Shown here piece after piece: positions 47,828 through 55,684 of a stretch of 64,000 bases of DNA. Each line of letters starts with the position of its first letter. The stretch's first letter is position 1. A program made the translations under genes and the position numbers. A model generated the notes under the pieces. That model had not been told where the DNA came from, did no database searches, and was given only the letters and a program-made list of their open reading frames with translations. Source of the DNA: Synechococcus sp. WH 7805 (GTDB taxonomy: Bacteria > Cyanobacteriota > Cyanobacteriia > PCC-6307 > Cyanobiaceae); NCBI RefSeq assembly GCF_000153285.1, contig NZ_CH724168.1, positions 1,732,333 to 1,796,332 on the forward strand, in the 5' to 3' direction.

Positions 47828-48253
47828 ATGACGAGTGATCTTCCACTGAGTCTGTTGCCAGCGACAACGACAATGCCGACTGCTGTGCAGCTGATTGCCG
47901 AGCATCGCAATCACGATCAGTTGATCCTGCCTACCGGTAGTGTCCTGTTCACTCGTGGTGCCCCTGCCAGGTCGATTTACGCGATTGAACGCGGTCTTGT
48001 TGAGTTATCGAGTGGGGGTCGCGATCGACTGCGTTACGGAGATGGTGAGATGTTTTTCTTTGAAGATCTCATCGGTGAGGCGCAGAGACACAGCCGAACC
48101 GCGACGGCCATCACGCCGATTCACGCTTTCTCGTTGGATCGCAACAGCTTTATGGAGCTGATTCATCAACACCCGACCCTGGTAGTCACCCTGTTGGGCC
48201 GTCAGCACGCCAGGCTGAGGGAGCAGCGCATGGATGCGGCTCACTTTTATTGA
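47828..48253 (+). CDS. Crp/Fnr-like cyclic-nucleotide-binding domain protein without HTH
   Basis: 141 residues from the ATG at 47828. LILPTGSVLFTRGAPARSIY, AIERGLVELSSGGRDRLRYG and GEMFFFEDLIG follow the beta-roll pattern of Crp-type sensor domains. The chain ends after the dimerisation helix start (VTLLGRQHARLREQRMDAAH) with no helix-turn-helix. The phosphate-binding R-S motif of true cAMP binders is not seen. It may sense another ligand and act through protein contacts. The 3' end overlaps converging speB by 7 bp. Confidence 0.72.
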   Translation: MTSDLPLSLLPATTTMPTAVQLIAEHRNHDQLILPTGSVLFTRGAPARSIYAIERGLVELSSGGRDRLRYGDGEMFFFEDLIGEAQRHSRTATAITPIHAFSLDRNSFMELIHQHPTLVVTLLGRQHARLREQRMDAAHFY

Positions 48254-49131
48254 GCCATCAGCAGCAGCAGGCTTCGGGTGACCTTGGCAGCGAGCACGCT
48301 GCTGATGCCGCTGGGATCCAGTTGAGGGGCCAGTTCAACAACATCCGCGCCCACCAGGTGGTGATGTTGCAACTCATTGATCAGAACAGCGAAATCAGCC
48401 CAGGTGAATCCCCCGGGTTCAGGTGTTCCGGTGCCTGGCATCACCGCAGGGTCGAACCAGTCGAGATCCACGGTGAGGTAGATCGGTCGTCCGCGCAGAT
48501 CGCTGAGCTTTTGGCTCATCTGATGCAGTGGAATCAAGCGGCCACTGCGATGCAGTTCTGAGAATTCCTCGGCCGTTCCGCTGCGGATGGCGATCTGAAG
48601 AAGATCGCCGCTCGGCAGCACGTCCAAGCAGCGGCGCATGGCGCAGGCGTGGCTGTGGCTTGCGCCGAGCCAGGACTGCCTCAGGTCTGCATGGGCATCG
48701 AGTTGCACCAGCACCAGATCAGGATGGTCTTTGGCCACAGCGGCTACGGCGCCAGAGCTGATGGAATGCTCTCCACCGAGCATCAGCGGTTTGAGGCCCA
48801 GGGCAAGAATTTCTGACGTTGCCCGTTTAACGGCCTCCACCACAGGCTCGGGTGCTCCGAAGGCGATGTTGAGTGTGCCGAGATCGGCGTAGTCCAGGGT
48901 GTCGAGGTCTCGATCGAGCTGCGGGCAGTACGTCTCCAGACCGGGGCTGACCTCGCGAATTGCTGCAGGGCCGAACCGGGTCCCAGGGCGGAACGATGTG
49001 GTTCCGTCATAGGGCACGCCGAATACACCGACCTGACAGCCGGATGGATCGCGGCGAGCGCCCATGAAGATCCCTCCGTCTTGGTCAAATAACTCCTCAG
49101 CTGCAAAGGTGTCCAATCCGTTTGTCTTCAT
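48247..49131 (-). CDS. speB: Agmatinase / ureohydrolase family enzyme
   Basis: 294 residues. The binuclear manganese motifs are [28 protein letters not shown] (Asp-Ala-His-x-Asp) and [20 protein letters not shown] (Asp-x-Asp). This is the agmatinase/SpeB branch, which releases urea from agmatine to make putrescine. The urea could be used by the urease coded 30 kb away. It overlaps the speE stop by 4 bp, supporting a polyamine role. Confidence 0.9.
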   Translation of the reverse strand: MKTNGLDTFAAEELFDQDGGIFMGARRDPSGCQVGVFGVPYDGTTSFRPGTRFGPAAIREVSPGLETYCPQLDRDLDTLDYADLGTLNIAFGAPEPVVEAVKRATSEILALGLKPLMLGGEHSISSGAVAAVAKDHPDLVLVQLDAHADLRQSWLGASHSHACAMRRCLDVLPSGDLLQIAIRSGTAEEFSELHRSGRLIPLHQMSQKLSDLRGRPIYLTVDLDWFDPAVMPGTGTPEPGGFTWADFAVLINELQHHHLVGADVVELAPQLDPSGISSVLAAKVTRSLLLLMAQ

Positions 49132-49991
49132 GCGGAGAGCTCCCTCTCGATGCCGGCAGGGATGGCGTCAAAAGCGCCTTCTTGCCAGCGTGGACTCCAG
49201 ATGTCACAGCCATCGCAGATCGCTGCGGCGCGTATGGGGTCGGGGTTGCGGTAGCGGGGACCGTCGCTGGCTGCGAAGGTCCAGCTCCACCAGCCGCTGG
49301 GATACATGGGAACCCAGCCATAGAGAGGGTCTGCGTAACCGAAGACCTCACGCAGCATCCGTACGGTTTCGATGTGAACGTCGCGGAACGCCTCCGGTGA
49401 TTCGCTCTGGGTCGCGAACACTCCACCGGGCTTGAGAATGCGGCGGCAGTGCTGGAAGAAGCTGCGGTTGAACAACCCCTCGGCCGGCCCCGCAGGATCT
49501 GAACCATCCACCAGAACCACGTCGTAGCTGGCGTCTGAAGCCTGACTTACCCAGGCGATTCCGTCTCCCACGGTGAGCTGAAAGCGCGTGTCGCTCCAGC
49601 ATCCCCCTCCGATGGCCCCCAGGTATTTCTGGCTGAGCTCCACGACCCGACCATCAATTTCAACAAGATCGACGTGCTTCACCTCCTTGTGACGCAGGCA
49701 TTCACGAGCCGTTCCGCCATCGCCGCCGCCAATCACCAGGATCCGATCGATGGCGTTGGCCGCACAGAGGGCGGGATGGACCAGAGGCTCGTGATAGTGC
49801 CGTTCTTGATGTTCGGCTGTCATCCAACAGCCATCGAGTAAGAGCCCGTTTCCATAGCGATTGCTATGGATCACAGTGATGCGTTGGATGGTGCTCTGTT
49901 CGTCAACGATCACCTTGCCCTGGAGTCCGTAGCGCACCCCGTTGTGGTGTTCGTCGATCCAGTCGCATGCAGTCGAGGGGGCTTCGCTCAT
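49128..49991 (-). CDS. speE: Polyamine aminopropyltransferase (spermidine synthase)
   Basis: 287 residues. [20 protein letters not shown] and [20 protein letters not shown] begin the methyltransferase-like fold; [20 protein letters not shown] binds decarboxylated [23 protein letters not shown] contains the catalytic Asp; [14 protein letters not shown] follows. It adds aminopropyl groups to putrescine or a similar amine. First gene of a speE-speB operon. Confidence 0.93.
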   Translation of the reverse strand: MSEAPSTACDWIDEHHNGVRYGLQGKVIVDEQSTIQRITVIHSNRYGNGLLLDGCWMTAEHQERHYHEPLVHPALCAANAIDRILVIGGGDGGTARECLRHKEVKHVDLVEIDGRVVELSQKYLGAIGGGCWSDTRFQLTVGDGIAWVSQASDASYDVVLVDGSDPAGPAEGLFNRSFFQHCRRILKPGGVFATQSESPEAFRDVHIETVRMLREVFGYADPLYGWVPMYPSGWWSWTFAASDGPRYRNPDPIRAAAICDGCDIWSPRWQEGAFDAIPAGIERELSA

Positions 49992-50040
49992 GATGTGGCG
50001 CCCAGGGTTTCCAGGTTCCAGCTAAGGGCACCACGGATTT

Positions 50041-50097
50041 GCCACCCCTGAGAGGTGGCCTCAGACTGATATCCACGACTCCGGCGGCGTCGTGGAT
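50041..50097 (+). promoter_or_regulatory. Two adjacent hairpins in the arfB leader
   Basis: GCCACC-N7-GGTGGC (50041-50059) and ATCCACGAC-N9-GTCGTGGAT (50071-50097) are both perfect inverted repeats in the 130-bp speE/arfB intergenic region. The second ends 10 bp before the arfB ribosome-binding site. They may form leader RNA structure or be operator sites; no T run follows. Confidence 0.35.
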
Positions 50098-50123
50098 GTC
50101 GCAAGGCAAGGAGGCGCGTTGTT

Positions 50124-50558
50124 TTGGTTCAGGAGCTGCGAATCAACGAACGCCTGGTGATTCCAGCTGCCGAGTTGCACTGGCGCTTCTCCCGCGCATC
50201 CGGCCCAGGAGGGCAGGGGGTGAACACCACCGACTCCAGGGTTGAGCTGCGGTTTGATGTGGAAGGCTCCCGGGTGCTGGGTCCTTTTCGCAAGGCGCGG
50301 TTGAAGGAGCAGCTGGCGTCGCGTCTGGAGGATGGCTGCCTCAGGGTTGTGGTCGCTGAGGAACGATCGCAGTGGCAAAACCGTCAGCGGGCGATGGCGC
50401 GTCTGGCGGATTGGTTGCGGGAAGGGCTGAAGCCACCCCCACCCCAGCGCCGTGCGACCCGTCCTGGGCGTGCAGCTGTAAAACGCAGGCTCGATGCCAA
50501 GGGCCGGCGCAGCGAGCTCAAGCGCCGCCGACAAGGGCGTCCATCCACAGACGACTGA
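50124..50558 (+). CDS. arfB: Ribosome-rescue peptidyl-tRNA hydrolase ArfB (RF-1 domain)
   Basis: 144 residues from a TTG start that sits nine bases after an excellent ribosome-binding site (AAGGAGG at 50108-50114). SRASGPGGQGVNTTDSRVEL contains the catalytic GGQ motif of class I release factors. The basic C-terminal tail (RRLDAKGRRSELKRRRQG) is the part that enters the empty mRNA channel in E. coli ArfB/YaeJ. It frees stalled ribosomes by hydrolysing peptidyl-tRNA. Confidence 0.9.
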   Translation: MVQELRINERLVIPAAELHWRFSRASGPGGQGVNTTDSRVELRFDVEGSRVLGPFRKARLKEQLASRLEDGCLRVVVAEERSQWQNRQRAMARLADWLREGLKPPPPQRRATRPGRAAVKRRLDAKGRRSELKRRRQGRPSTDD

Positions 50559-50624
50559 GTAAATCTACTGATGGATTGCTTGGTTATGGCCTGGTTAAGG
50601 TGCACATGGCTAGAAGGTTTCGGT

Positions 50625-50801
50625 ATGACGAATGCGAGCGATAGGCGACCGGTAGATGACCTCCTTGATCTGCTGCTGATCGAGGAGAGAGCAAAGAGCT
50701 GCTGCACACGAGCTCAAGCGCGATTGCTGATCAAAGAGGCCGGTCAGGTCAAGCGTGCTCTTTGGGGTTCCCAAGCTGAATCCGTCAACCCGCATTTCTG
50801 A
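50625..50801 (+). CDS. Small hypothetical protein
   Basis: 58 residues from the ATG at 50625 (MTNASDRRPVDDLLDLLLIE...). It is helical and charged, with two adjacent Cys (KSCCTRAQA). The composition looks coding and it follows arfB on the same strand. No family recognised; an upstream in-frame start at 50571 is possible. Confidence 0.5.
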   Translation: MTNASDRRPVDDLLDLLLIEERAKSCCTRAQARLLIKEAGQVKRALWGSQAESVNPHF

Positions 50802-50852
50802 TGCCATCGGGCATCAATACGGCCTACTTTCCAGTTATTGGCCAGCCACAGT

Positions 50853-51460
50853 GTGCAGATCAGACGAGACACCATCGGCCTGACTTTGAATGGAAGCTTG
50901 ATGCGTCTCTACGTCGCACAGCCCCAGCCTGAGGGTCGCTGGCCTGGTCTGCTGTTCTATTCCGATATCTTCAGCTTGGTGATCCGATCACGCGCTCGGC
51001 GGATCGCCTAGCGGGCTATGGCTACGTGGTGGCCGCTCCAGAGATCTTCCACCGCCGTGAACCGATCGGTGCGGTGATCAAGCCCGATGCCATGGGTCGG
51101 CTGCGGGGGAACAACAACGCCAGGAACACGCCCACTGCAGCTCAGGCCACCGCCTGCATCTATCCCACTGGACTCCAGGATGGTGTGCTGGGCTCAGACC
51201 GAGCCGATTCCCTTCAGCGCGCGGCAGAGATCCAGGGGGCCTTGCTCACGATCTTCGGAAGCCTCGACCCCCATGTGTCAGAGCCAGCCCGCAAGTCGAT
51301 CCTCGCTGAGCTCGCTGCAGTGCCTGGACTGCGGCAGAGATCCCGTCTTTACAAGGCGAATCACACCTTCATGCGTGATGACGGTGAACGCTGGGACCCC
51401 CAGTGTTCAGACCAGGCGTGGTGGGAAGTGATCGCCTTTCTCCAGAAGGAGCTGGGTTGA
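50853..51460 (+). pseudogene. Decayed dienelactone hydrolase family gene
   Basis: The first part (from GTG 50853) reads VQIRRDTIGLTLNGSLMRLY, then YSDIFS, where one base is missing: restoring a C near 50970 joins it to frame +1, QLGDPITRSADRLAGYGYVV and AAPEIFHRREPIGAVIKPDA. After NTPTAAQ the reading jumps to ATACIYPTGLQDGVLGSDRA. A span of roughly 50-60 residues that should hold the catalytic Cys motif (G-x-C-x-G-G) is gone. The C-terminal IFGSLDPHVSEPARKS and the catalytic His (ANHTFMRDDGERWDP) survive. Both a frameshift and an internal deletion mark it as inactive. Confidence 0.8.
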
Positions 51461-51466
51461 GTGTGA

Positions 51467-52312
51467 TCAAGGCGACTGGGCATTTTCAGCGCGGATTGCA
51501 GCTTTCGCTTGCTGCCACAGCTCCTCGAGCTCTTGAATGCTCCGTCCTTGCAGATCTCCTTTCAAAGCACTCTCAACCCGGGAGAAACGATCCAGGAAGC
51601 GGTGATTGGTTGCAGCCAGTCCTTCTTCGGGATCAAGGCCGCACCAGCGGGCCACATTCACCAGAGTGAACAGCACATCACCGAGCTCATCCTGGGCATG
51701 GCGGCGATCCCCCGAGGCGATGGCGTCCTTGAGCTCGTCGAGTTCCTCCTGCACCTTCCCCCACACGCCGTCCATGGCATCCCACTCGAAACCGGCCTTG
51801 GCGGCCTTGCGCGAGATGGTCATGGCAGCGGCCAGGGCCGGTTGCCCTCGCACTTTTCCGGCTAGTTGATCGCTCAGCGGGCTGGAGGATCGCTCCCCTC
51901 CCGTCTGTTCCGCCCGTTCCGCGGCCTTGATGGCCTCCCAGCTCAAACGCACGGCGTCACTGCTCTCCGCCGTGGCCTCGCCGAACACGTGGGGATGGCG
52001 GCGGATCAGTTTGTCGCTGATGGCTGTGGCGATTGCATTGAGATCGAAGCGGCCGTCTTCTTCACCGATCCGGGCGTGCAACACCACCTGCAGCAGCAGA
52101 TCGCCCAGTTCCTCTTTCAGATGCCGGTCGTCGCCATGGCGAATTGCATCTGCCACCTCATGGGCTTCCTCCAGCACGTAGGGCACCAGGGAGGCATGGG
52201 TCTGCTCCAGGTCCCAGGGACATCCGTTCTCTGGATTCCGCAGGTGTGCCACCACGTGTTCGAGGCGGCGTAGGGGATCCTGATCACCAGGAACCGTGGC
52301 GTGCTGAGCCAT
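51467..52312 (-). CDS. mazG: Nucleoside triphosphate pyrophosphohydrolase MazG
   Basis: 281 residues from the ATG at 52312. RLEHVVAHLRNPENGCPWDL and EEAHEVADAIRHGDDRHLKE, EELGDLLLQVVLHARIGEED form the first MazG domain with its E-x-x-E-12-28-E-x-x-D metal site. A second repeat is found near residues 195-245 (EELDELKDAIASGDRRHAQD, DELGDVLFTLVNVARW). The longer frame to 52402 is rejected because it would overlap the upstream gene by 62 bp. It cleaves abnormal NTPs and affects ppGpp levels. The gene is upstream-adjacent to the decayed hydrolase, tail to tail. Confidence 0.92.
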   Translation of the reverse strand: MAQHATVPGDQDPLRRLEHVVAHLRNPENGCPWDLEQTHASLVPYVLEEAHEVADAIRHGDDRHLKEELGDLLLQVVLHARIGEEDGRFDLNAIATAISDKLIRRHPHVFGEATAESSDAVRLSWEAIKAAERAEQTGGERSSSPLSDQLAGKVRGQPALAAAMTISRKAAKAGFEWDAMDGVWGKVQEELDELKDAIASGDRRHAQDELGDVLFTLVNVARWCGLDPEEGLAATNHRFLDRFSRVESALKGDLQGRSIQELEELWQQAKAAIRAENAQSP

Positions 52313-52340
52313 GGAGCTGTCGGCGTCTGGCGCCACCCTC

Positions 52341-52853
52341 TCACTGACGCCGTCTGCGAGGCCAGCGTCGGGGCCATTCAGCGGGCAGAGGATCACCATC
52401 AAGGATCAGATGCAGCCAAACACTGGTTTCCAGCCCAAGGAGAACAGCGAGTAGTGGACTGGGATGTTGGCGCACCCATTGAAGAACCACCGGAAGTCCC
52501 TCGCTGGGTGTGGGGTACAACCAGCCAGGGAGGGCGGTCAGTCCGAACCAGACCACCATCGCAATGGTCATCAACCAGGTCAGTCGCAGTCCTGTGCCGA
52601 TCAAAGGTCCATGGGAGAACAGTGACCGATGCGGGATCAGCGTTCGGTAGGGACGCCAGATCCAGCCCAGTGGTCCCCACCGCTTCAGAGCTCTCGAGCG
52701 GGTATCGAGATCGGGAGAGAGCCAGAGCCCTCCCCAGGCGAAGGCCGCGGCTGTGAGTACGCCCATCCCCAAGCCCAGCCATAACCCCGAGAGCAGGCCA
52801 GCGGGCACACAGACCATCAGTGTGGCGCGGTCATGATCCCGACCCAAGGCCAT
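52341..52853 (-). CDS. DUF2227 metal-binding membrane protein
   Basis: 170 residues. The family start (GRDHDRATL) and LWLSPDLDTRSRALKRWGPL, GWIWRPYRTLIPHRSLFSHG match DUF2227, whose His and Asp residues are predicted to bind metal. Four hydrophobic helices place it in the membrane. The C-terminus is Arg/Pro-rich. Function is unknown. It lies 28 bp upstream of mazG. Confidence 0.85.
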   Translation of the reverse strand: MALGRDHDRATLMVCVPAGLLSGLWLGLGMGVLTAAAFAWGGLWLSPDLDTRSRALKRWGPLGWIWRPYRTLIPHRSLFSHGPLIGTGLRLTWLMTIAMVVWFGLTALPGWLYPTPSEGLPVVLQWVRQHPSPLLAVLLGLETSVWLHLILDGDPLPAEWPRRWPRRRRQ

Positions 52854-52907
52854 CGCAGTCGTTCATCCGTGACCCAGCCTGCCGCGATCAGGCAGAATCT
52901 CAACGTC

Positions 52908-52979
52908 GGGCGATTAGCTCAGCGGTAGAGCACCTCCCTTACAAGGAGATTGTCGCTGGTTCGATCCCAGCATCGCCCA
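52908..52979 (+). tRNA. trnV: tRNA-Val (anticodon UAC)
   Basis: Acceptor GGGCGAT pairs with ATCGCCC (52972-52978) and the discriminator is A at 52979. The D arm is GCTC-AGCGGTA-GAGC, the anticodon loop CTTACAA reads UAC, and the T arm is GCTGG-TTCGATC-CCAGC. CCA is not encoded. One mismatch occurs at the top of the anticodon stem. The 3' half is duplicated 2.3 kb downstream, marking it as an integration site. Confidence 0.95.
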
Positions 52980-52983
52980 CTCC

Positions 52984-53567
52984 GAGATCAACTGCAGTCA
53001 CTGCGTTTTGGGCGAACGCCAAAACTGGTTTTGTTGTTTTGCCCATTGTTTTCCGCGCAAAAAAAACGCGCAAAGGCTGGCTGCTCAAAAAAACCTGAGA
53101 CCTTCACTACGACTGAGATCGGTGCAGCAGTGGTGCCAGGAGGGCTGGGGCTTGAATCCGTGACATACGCATCAGTCAGGTTGTTTGTCCATCGGGAGGG
53201 GGATTTTCTTCTTTGTTTGGGAGTTATCCAAAGACCTTTAACACCAAGATGAGTTTGTGAGGGGCATCCTTGTCGTTCGCGAGAAATCCCCATGCAGTGC
53301 ACTCCTGACAAGACCAGAGAGGCACTGCTCAAGCTGTAGGCAATCAAAACTCTGCCATTTCTGACGGTGTGAAAGTTCTGTCGGGAGATGAATAGCGAGA
53401 ACCTCTTGCCCTGCTTTCCCTTGTCGGCTTCTGCTGCCGTGAGGATTGGCGTTATTCAGTCCACCATCAGCGCAATGACAGCAGGTTTTCTTTTGCCCTT
53501 TGCTCAGGAGTACAAGAACGATCAGGAGAGATGCTGAGGACCCTTCAAGGTTCGGCTGCCCGCAAGC
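52984..53567. other. Non-coding left part of the island
   Basis: About 580 bp after tRNA-Val with no frame that looks coding. A phrase at 53131-53160 resembles the reverse of a tRNA 3' end but cannot form a T arm. Poly-A/T runs at 53060-53090 are present. No repeats or promoter pairs stand out. Confidence 0.5.
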
Positions 53568-53595
53568 AAAAAAAGGCGGCAGGTGATGCCGCCTT
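53568..53595 (-). terminator. Rho-independent terminator of the 60-residue island gene
   Basis: On the minus strand AAGGCGGCA-TCACC-TGCCGCCTT (53595-53573) is a perfect 9-bp stem merging into seven T (53574-53568). It directly follows the stop codon of the gene at 53596-53778, confirming that gene's strand. Confidence 0.85.
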
Positions 53596-53778
53596 CTAGA
53601 AGGTGCTAAAGAGTGGATTGGTGAGATCTTTTACCAGCATCACTCGGATACGTTTGATTCCTGATCTCACCGACTTAGAAAATCCAGAATAGGCACATTG
53701 GATTCCCTTGTTATTCGCTCTGAATGCTTCCAGAACTACTGCATCGAGGTGGTCGAATGAATTTCGCCATTCCATCAA
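53596..53778 (-). CDS. Small island-encoded hypothetical protein
   Basis: 60 residues: MMEWRNSFDHLDAVVLEAFR, then a basic stretch (SGFSKSVRSGIKRIRVMLVK). The immediate terminator suggests a real transcription unit. I do not recognise a family. The basic C-terminal half could bind nucleic acid; this is only composition. Confidence 0.55.
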   Translation of the reverse strand: MMEWRNSFDHLDAVVLEAFRANNKGIQCAYSGFSKSVRSGIKRIRVMLVKDLTNPLFSTF

Positions 53779-54060
53779 TCAACTTTGAGGTTGAGGATTC
53801 TATTCAACTACTGAATTGATCTTAAGTATAAAAAGAGCTGGAGGGAAAATCAGGCGTTTATTTTGTGACGACTAGAATTGCAGCTATAAAGTGTTTGTTT
53901 TTTAAAAAATAAGGGTATTTCATAGCATATTATGGACTGCCTGTGCAAGAGGTTGTAAAAAATTATACAGTGATTTAAATCGAGTTGATGGTATAGTTAT
54001 TGTTTAAGTCCAATCCAAGCCGGACAATTTTATTCATGGAGAGTCTTTCGAGCATTCAAT

Positions 54061-54750
54061 ATGAAAACTTTGTTTTTGCTCGCAGGGGCATCTGGCAGTG
54101 GTAAAACAACTCTTCTTCGCAAATCATATTTGAATAGTTTGAGGATTTTTGGAGAAAAATACCACGAACTATTTTTGTTGACGAATCAAGACCGCAGTGG
54201 AAAGGAGTACAAAAAATATGAAGTTGCAAAAGGTAAGCAATCTTACTTCAAGTCATATCATATACCCAGGCTGAGATTAGAGGAGTCTCTTCCGTCTTGC
54301 GTTCTCATTCATATAGATATTACTTTCGTCTTAAGGAAGCTCGTGATAACTCATTCTGAAAAAATGGATCCATGTCTTTTAAAGGACAATCCATTGTTTT
54401 CTGCTAAGAGGCGTGAGGAGGATATTCTTAATAAAAAAAAGAATGATGTGCTTCTTAGGAATTATTTCAACGATTCTTTTTTTGGCAGATTCGATACTGT
54501 CGTTGTCAACACATTATTTTGTGAATTTCGTCGTAATTGCCGGCAAATAATGAAAAGAAGTGATGGGATAATGGCCTTGGACTCCGACATTCGGGCTGCC
54601 AAGAAAGTTCATTCTGAGTGCTATAAATGCTGGCAGAGGAATCTTGATGTTCTTTCTGCGAGTCATTGCTTTTCATCGAGAGTTGTTGGTAGGGATACTC
54701 TTCTGGTTGACGGATCTCCTGTAACGAAATCTTACTCAGAAATGCGATAA
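54061..54750 (+). CDS. P-loop NTPase-like protein carried by the tRNA-Val island
   Basis: 229 residues. Walker A is LAGASGSGKTTLLRKSYL at residues 7-24. A hydrophobic strand ending in Asp (CVLIHIDIT, about 80-88) could be Walker B. The rest is Lys- and Phe-rich with several Cys (SECYKCWQ). The gene is AT-rich with codon use very unlike its neighbours, consistent with recent transfer. It has no match I recognise; kinase-like or sulphotransferase-like P-loop folds are possibilities. The ATG follows a long AT-rich stretch likely to hold its promoter. Confidence 0.75.
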   Translation: MKTLFLLAGASGSGKTTLLRKSYLNSLRIFGEKYHELFLLTNQDRSGKEYKKYEVAKGKQSYFKSYHIPRLRLEESLPSCVLIHIDITFVLRKLVITHSEKMDPCLLKDNPLFSAKRREEDILNKKKNDVLLRNYFNDSFFGRFDTVVVNTLFCEFRRNCRQIMKRSDGIMALDSDIRAAKKVHSECYKCWQRNLDVLSASHCFSSRVVGRDTLLVDGSPVTKSYSEMR

Positions 54751-55204
54751 ATTTCCTGGCGATTGTCGGTATTTTCGTTGCTGACTTGTGAGACTTATGC
54801 AAAGTCGCTGTGAGCTCTCCTGGTTGCACGTTATCTCGAGCACTCGCAAGCCTCTCCATCGCCATTGTGATCTCGGTAAGCAAATCTCTGATTGAGCACG
54901 ATCTGCGCCTCACTCCAGAAGCCGATCTCGCTGCAGCGATACCTTTCACTTCCGGAGCCATCGCTGCCCCAAGATGACTGTGATGGCAGTGCTGTTTTAT
55001 TACGTGATGCTTCTGTTGCAGATCCGACGGCTGCTCCCTTCTTGCTGTCAGGAATGACAACGAGGGATGCCTCATGTCGCGTGATTGTTCCTTAAAGGTT
55101 AATCAGTGGCCCTGCGGTTTTGGCGACGCGGCCTGTTTGTGCACACTTCTGAGCACAGTTTTTCAAGTTTCCCCGAGACTTGTTGCAGTGAAGTAAAAGT
55201 TAAG
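54751..55204. other. Non-coding right part of the island
   Basis: About 450 bp between the P-loop gene and the tRNA remnant. Base composition returns toward the chromosomal level. No convincing frame; minus-strand frames across this stretch are low in protein-like character. Confidence 0.5.
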
Positions 55205-55254
55205 CTCCCTTTCAAGGAAATTGTCGCTGGTTCGATCCCAACATCGCCTACTTC
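55205..55254 (+). repeat. Decayed copy of the tRNA-Val 3' half (attachment-site remnant)
   Basis: It matches tRNA-Val positions 52934-52983 at 45 of 50 bases; changes at 55212, 55219, 55241, 55249 and 55253 include breaks in the anticodon loop, T stem and acceptor stem. The 5' half is absent. This is the right boundary expected from site-specific integration into the tRNA 3' end. Confidence 0.8.
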
Positions 55255-55276
55255 AATTCAGGGTTTGGCTGTGTGT

Positions 55277-55684
55277 TCAGCGCCGATCTCGGCAGCTGTG
55301 ACAGAGGCCGAAAAATTCCAAGGTGTGGAAGATCACATCGAAATCCTTCGCTTCTGGGGCCTCCACGTGCAGACCATGGATCGGGCAGTGTTCAAGACGT
55401 TCCGTCTTGCCGCAGTCCACACAGGTGAGGTGATGTTGGTCACGCTCCACTGGCGCATAGAGGGCTTCACCCGTGGGCAGATGACGACAGCGCACTTTCC
55501 CTTGCCGCTGCAGTTGGCGCAGGTTCCTGTACACCGTGGCCAGTCCCATCGCTCCAGGTTTGTCCTGGAGGCAGCGATAAAGCTGCTGGCCTGTCATTTC
55601 CTGCTCGGAGCGTTGCAGTGCCTCTAGCAGTTTCAGCTGGCGATCACGGCCAGCATTTCCACGTTCCATCGTCGTTGTGTTCAC
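55277..55684 (-). CDS. Fur-family metal-dependent repressor, Zur-like
   Basis: 135 residues from a GTG start whose GTGA overlaps the upstream SDR stop. The winged-helix recognition segment is GLATVYRNLRQLQRQGKVRC. Metal-binding features are HHLTCVDCGKTERLEHC (C-x2-C site) and a C-terminal CHSC, the structural zinc pair. Fur, Zur and PerR share these; the double CxxC and short length favour Zur, but no target gene is adjacent to decide. Confidence 0.85.
   Translation of the reverse strand: MNTTTMERGNAGRDRQLKLLEALQRSEQEMTGQQLYRCLQDKPGAMGLATVYRNLRQLQRQGKVRCRHLPTGEALYAPVERDQHHLTCVDCGKTERLEHCPIHGLHVEAPEAKDFDVIFHTLEFFGLCHSCRDRR

Larger units (their letters stand above)
52934..55254. mobile_element. 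tRNA-Val-associated AT-rich island, probable remnant of an integrative element
   Basis: The 50 bases at 52934-52983 (tRNA 3' half) recur at 55205-55254 with 45 identities. Between them DNA becomes clearly AT-rich, especially 53780-54750, unlike the GC-rich flanks. Contents: a 60-residue minus-strand gene with its own terminator, a 229-residue P-loop gene, and non-coding DNA. No integrase or transposase is visible. Small tRNA-bounded elements with partial tRNA copies (tycheposons) are described in Prochlorococcus; this fits a decayed or non-autonomous relative. Confidence 0.7.

Noticed and set aside
53131-53170. Possible degenerate minus-strand tRNA 3' end (TGGTGCCAGGAGGGCTGGGG...)
   Set aside because: Reverse complement ends in ACCA and has TTCAAGC, but the flanking bases cannot pair as a T stem and no other arms follow.
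52988-53347. 119-codon minus-strand frame just after tRNA-Val
   Set aside because: Low protein-like character, no ribosome-binding site, and it runs across A/T runs typical of non-coding DNA.
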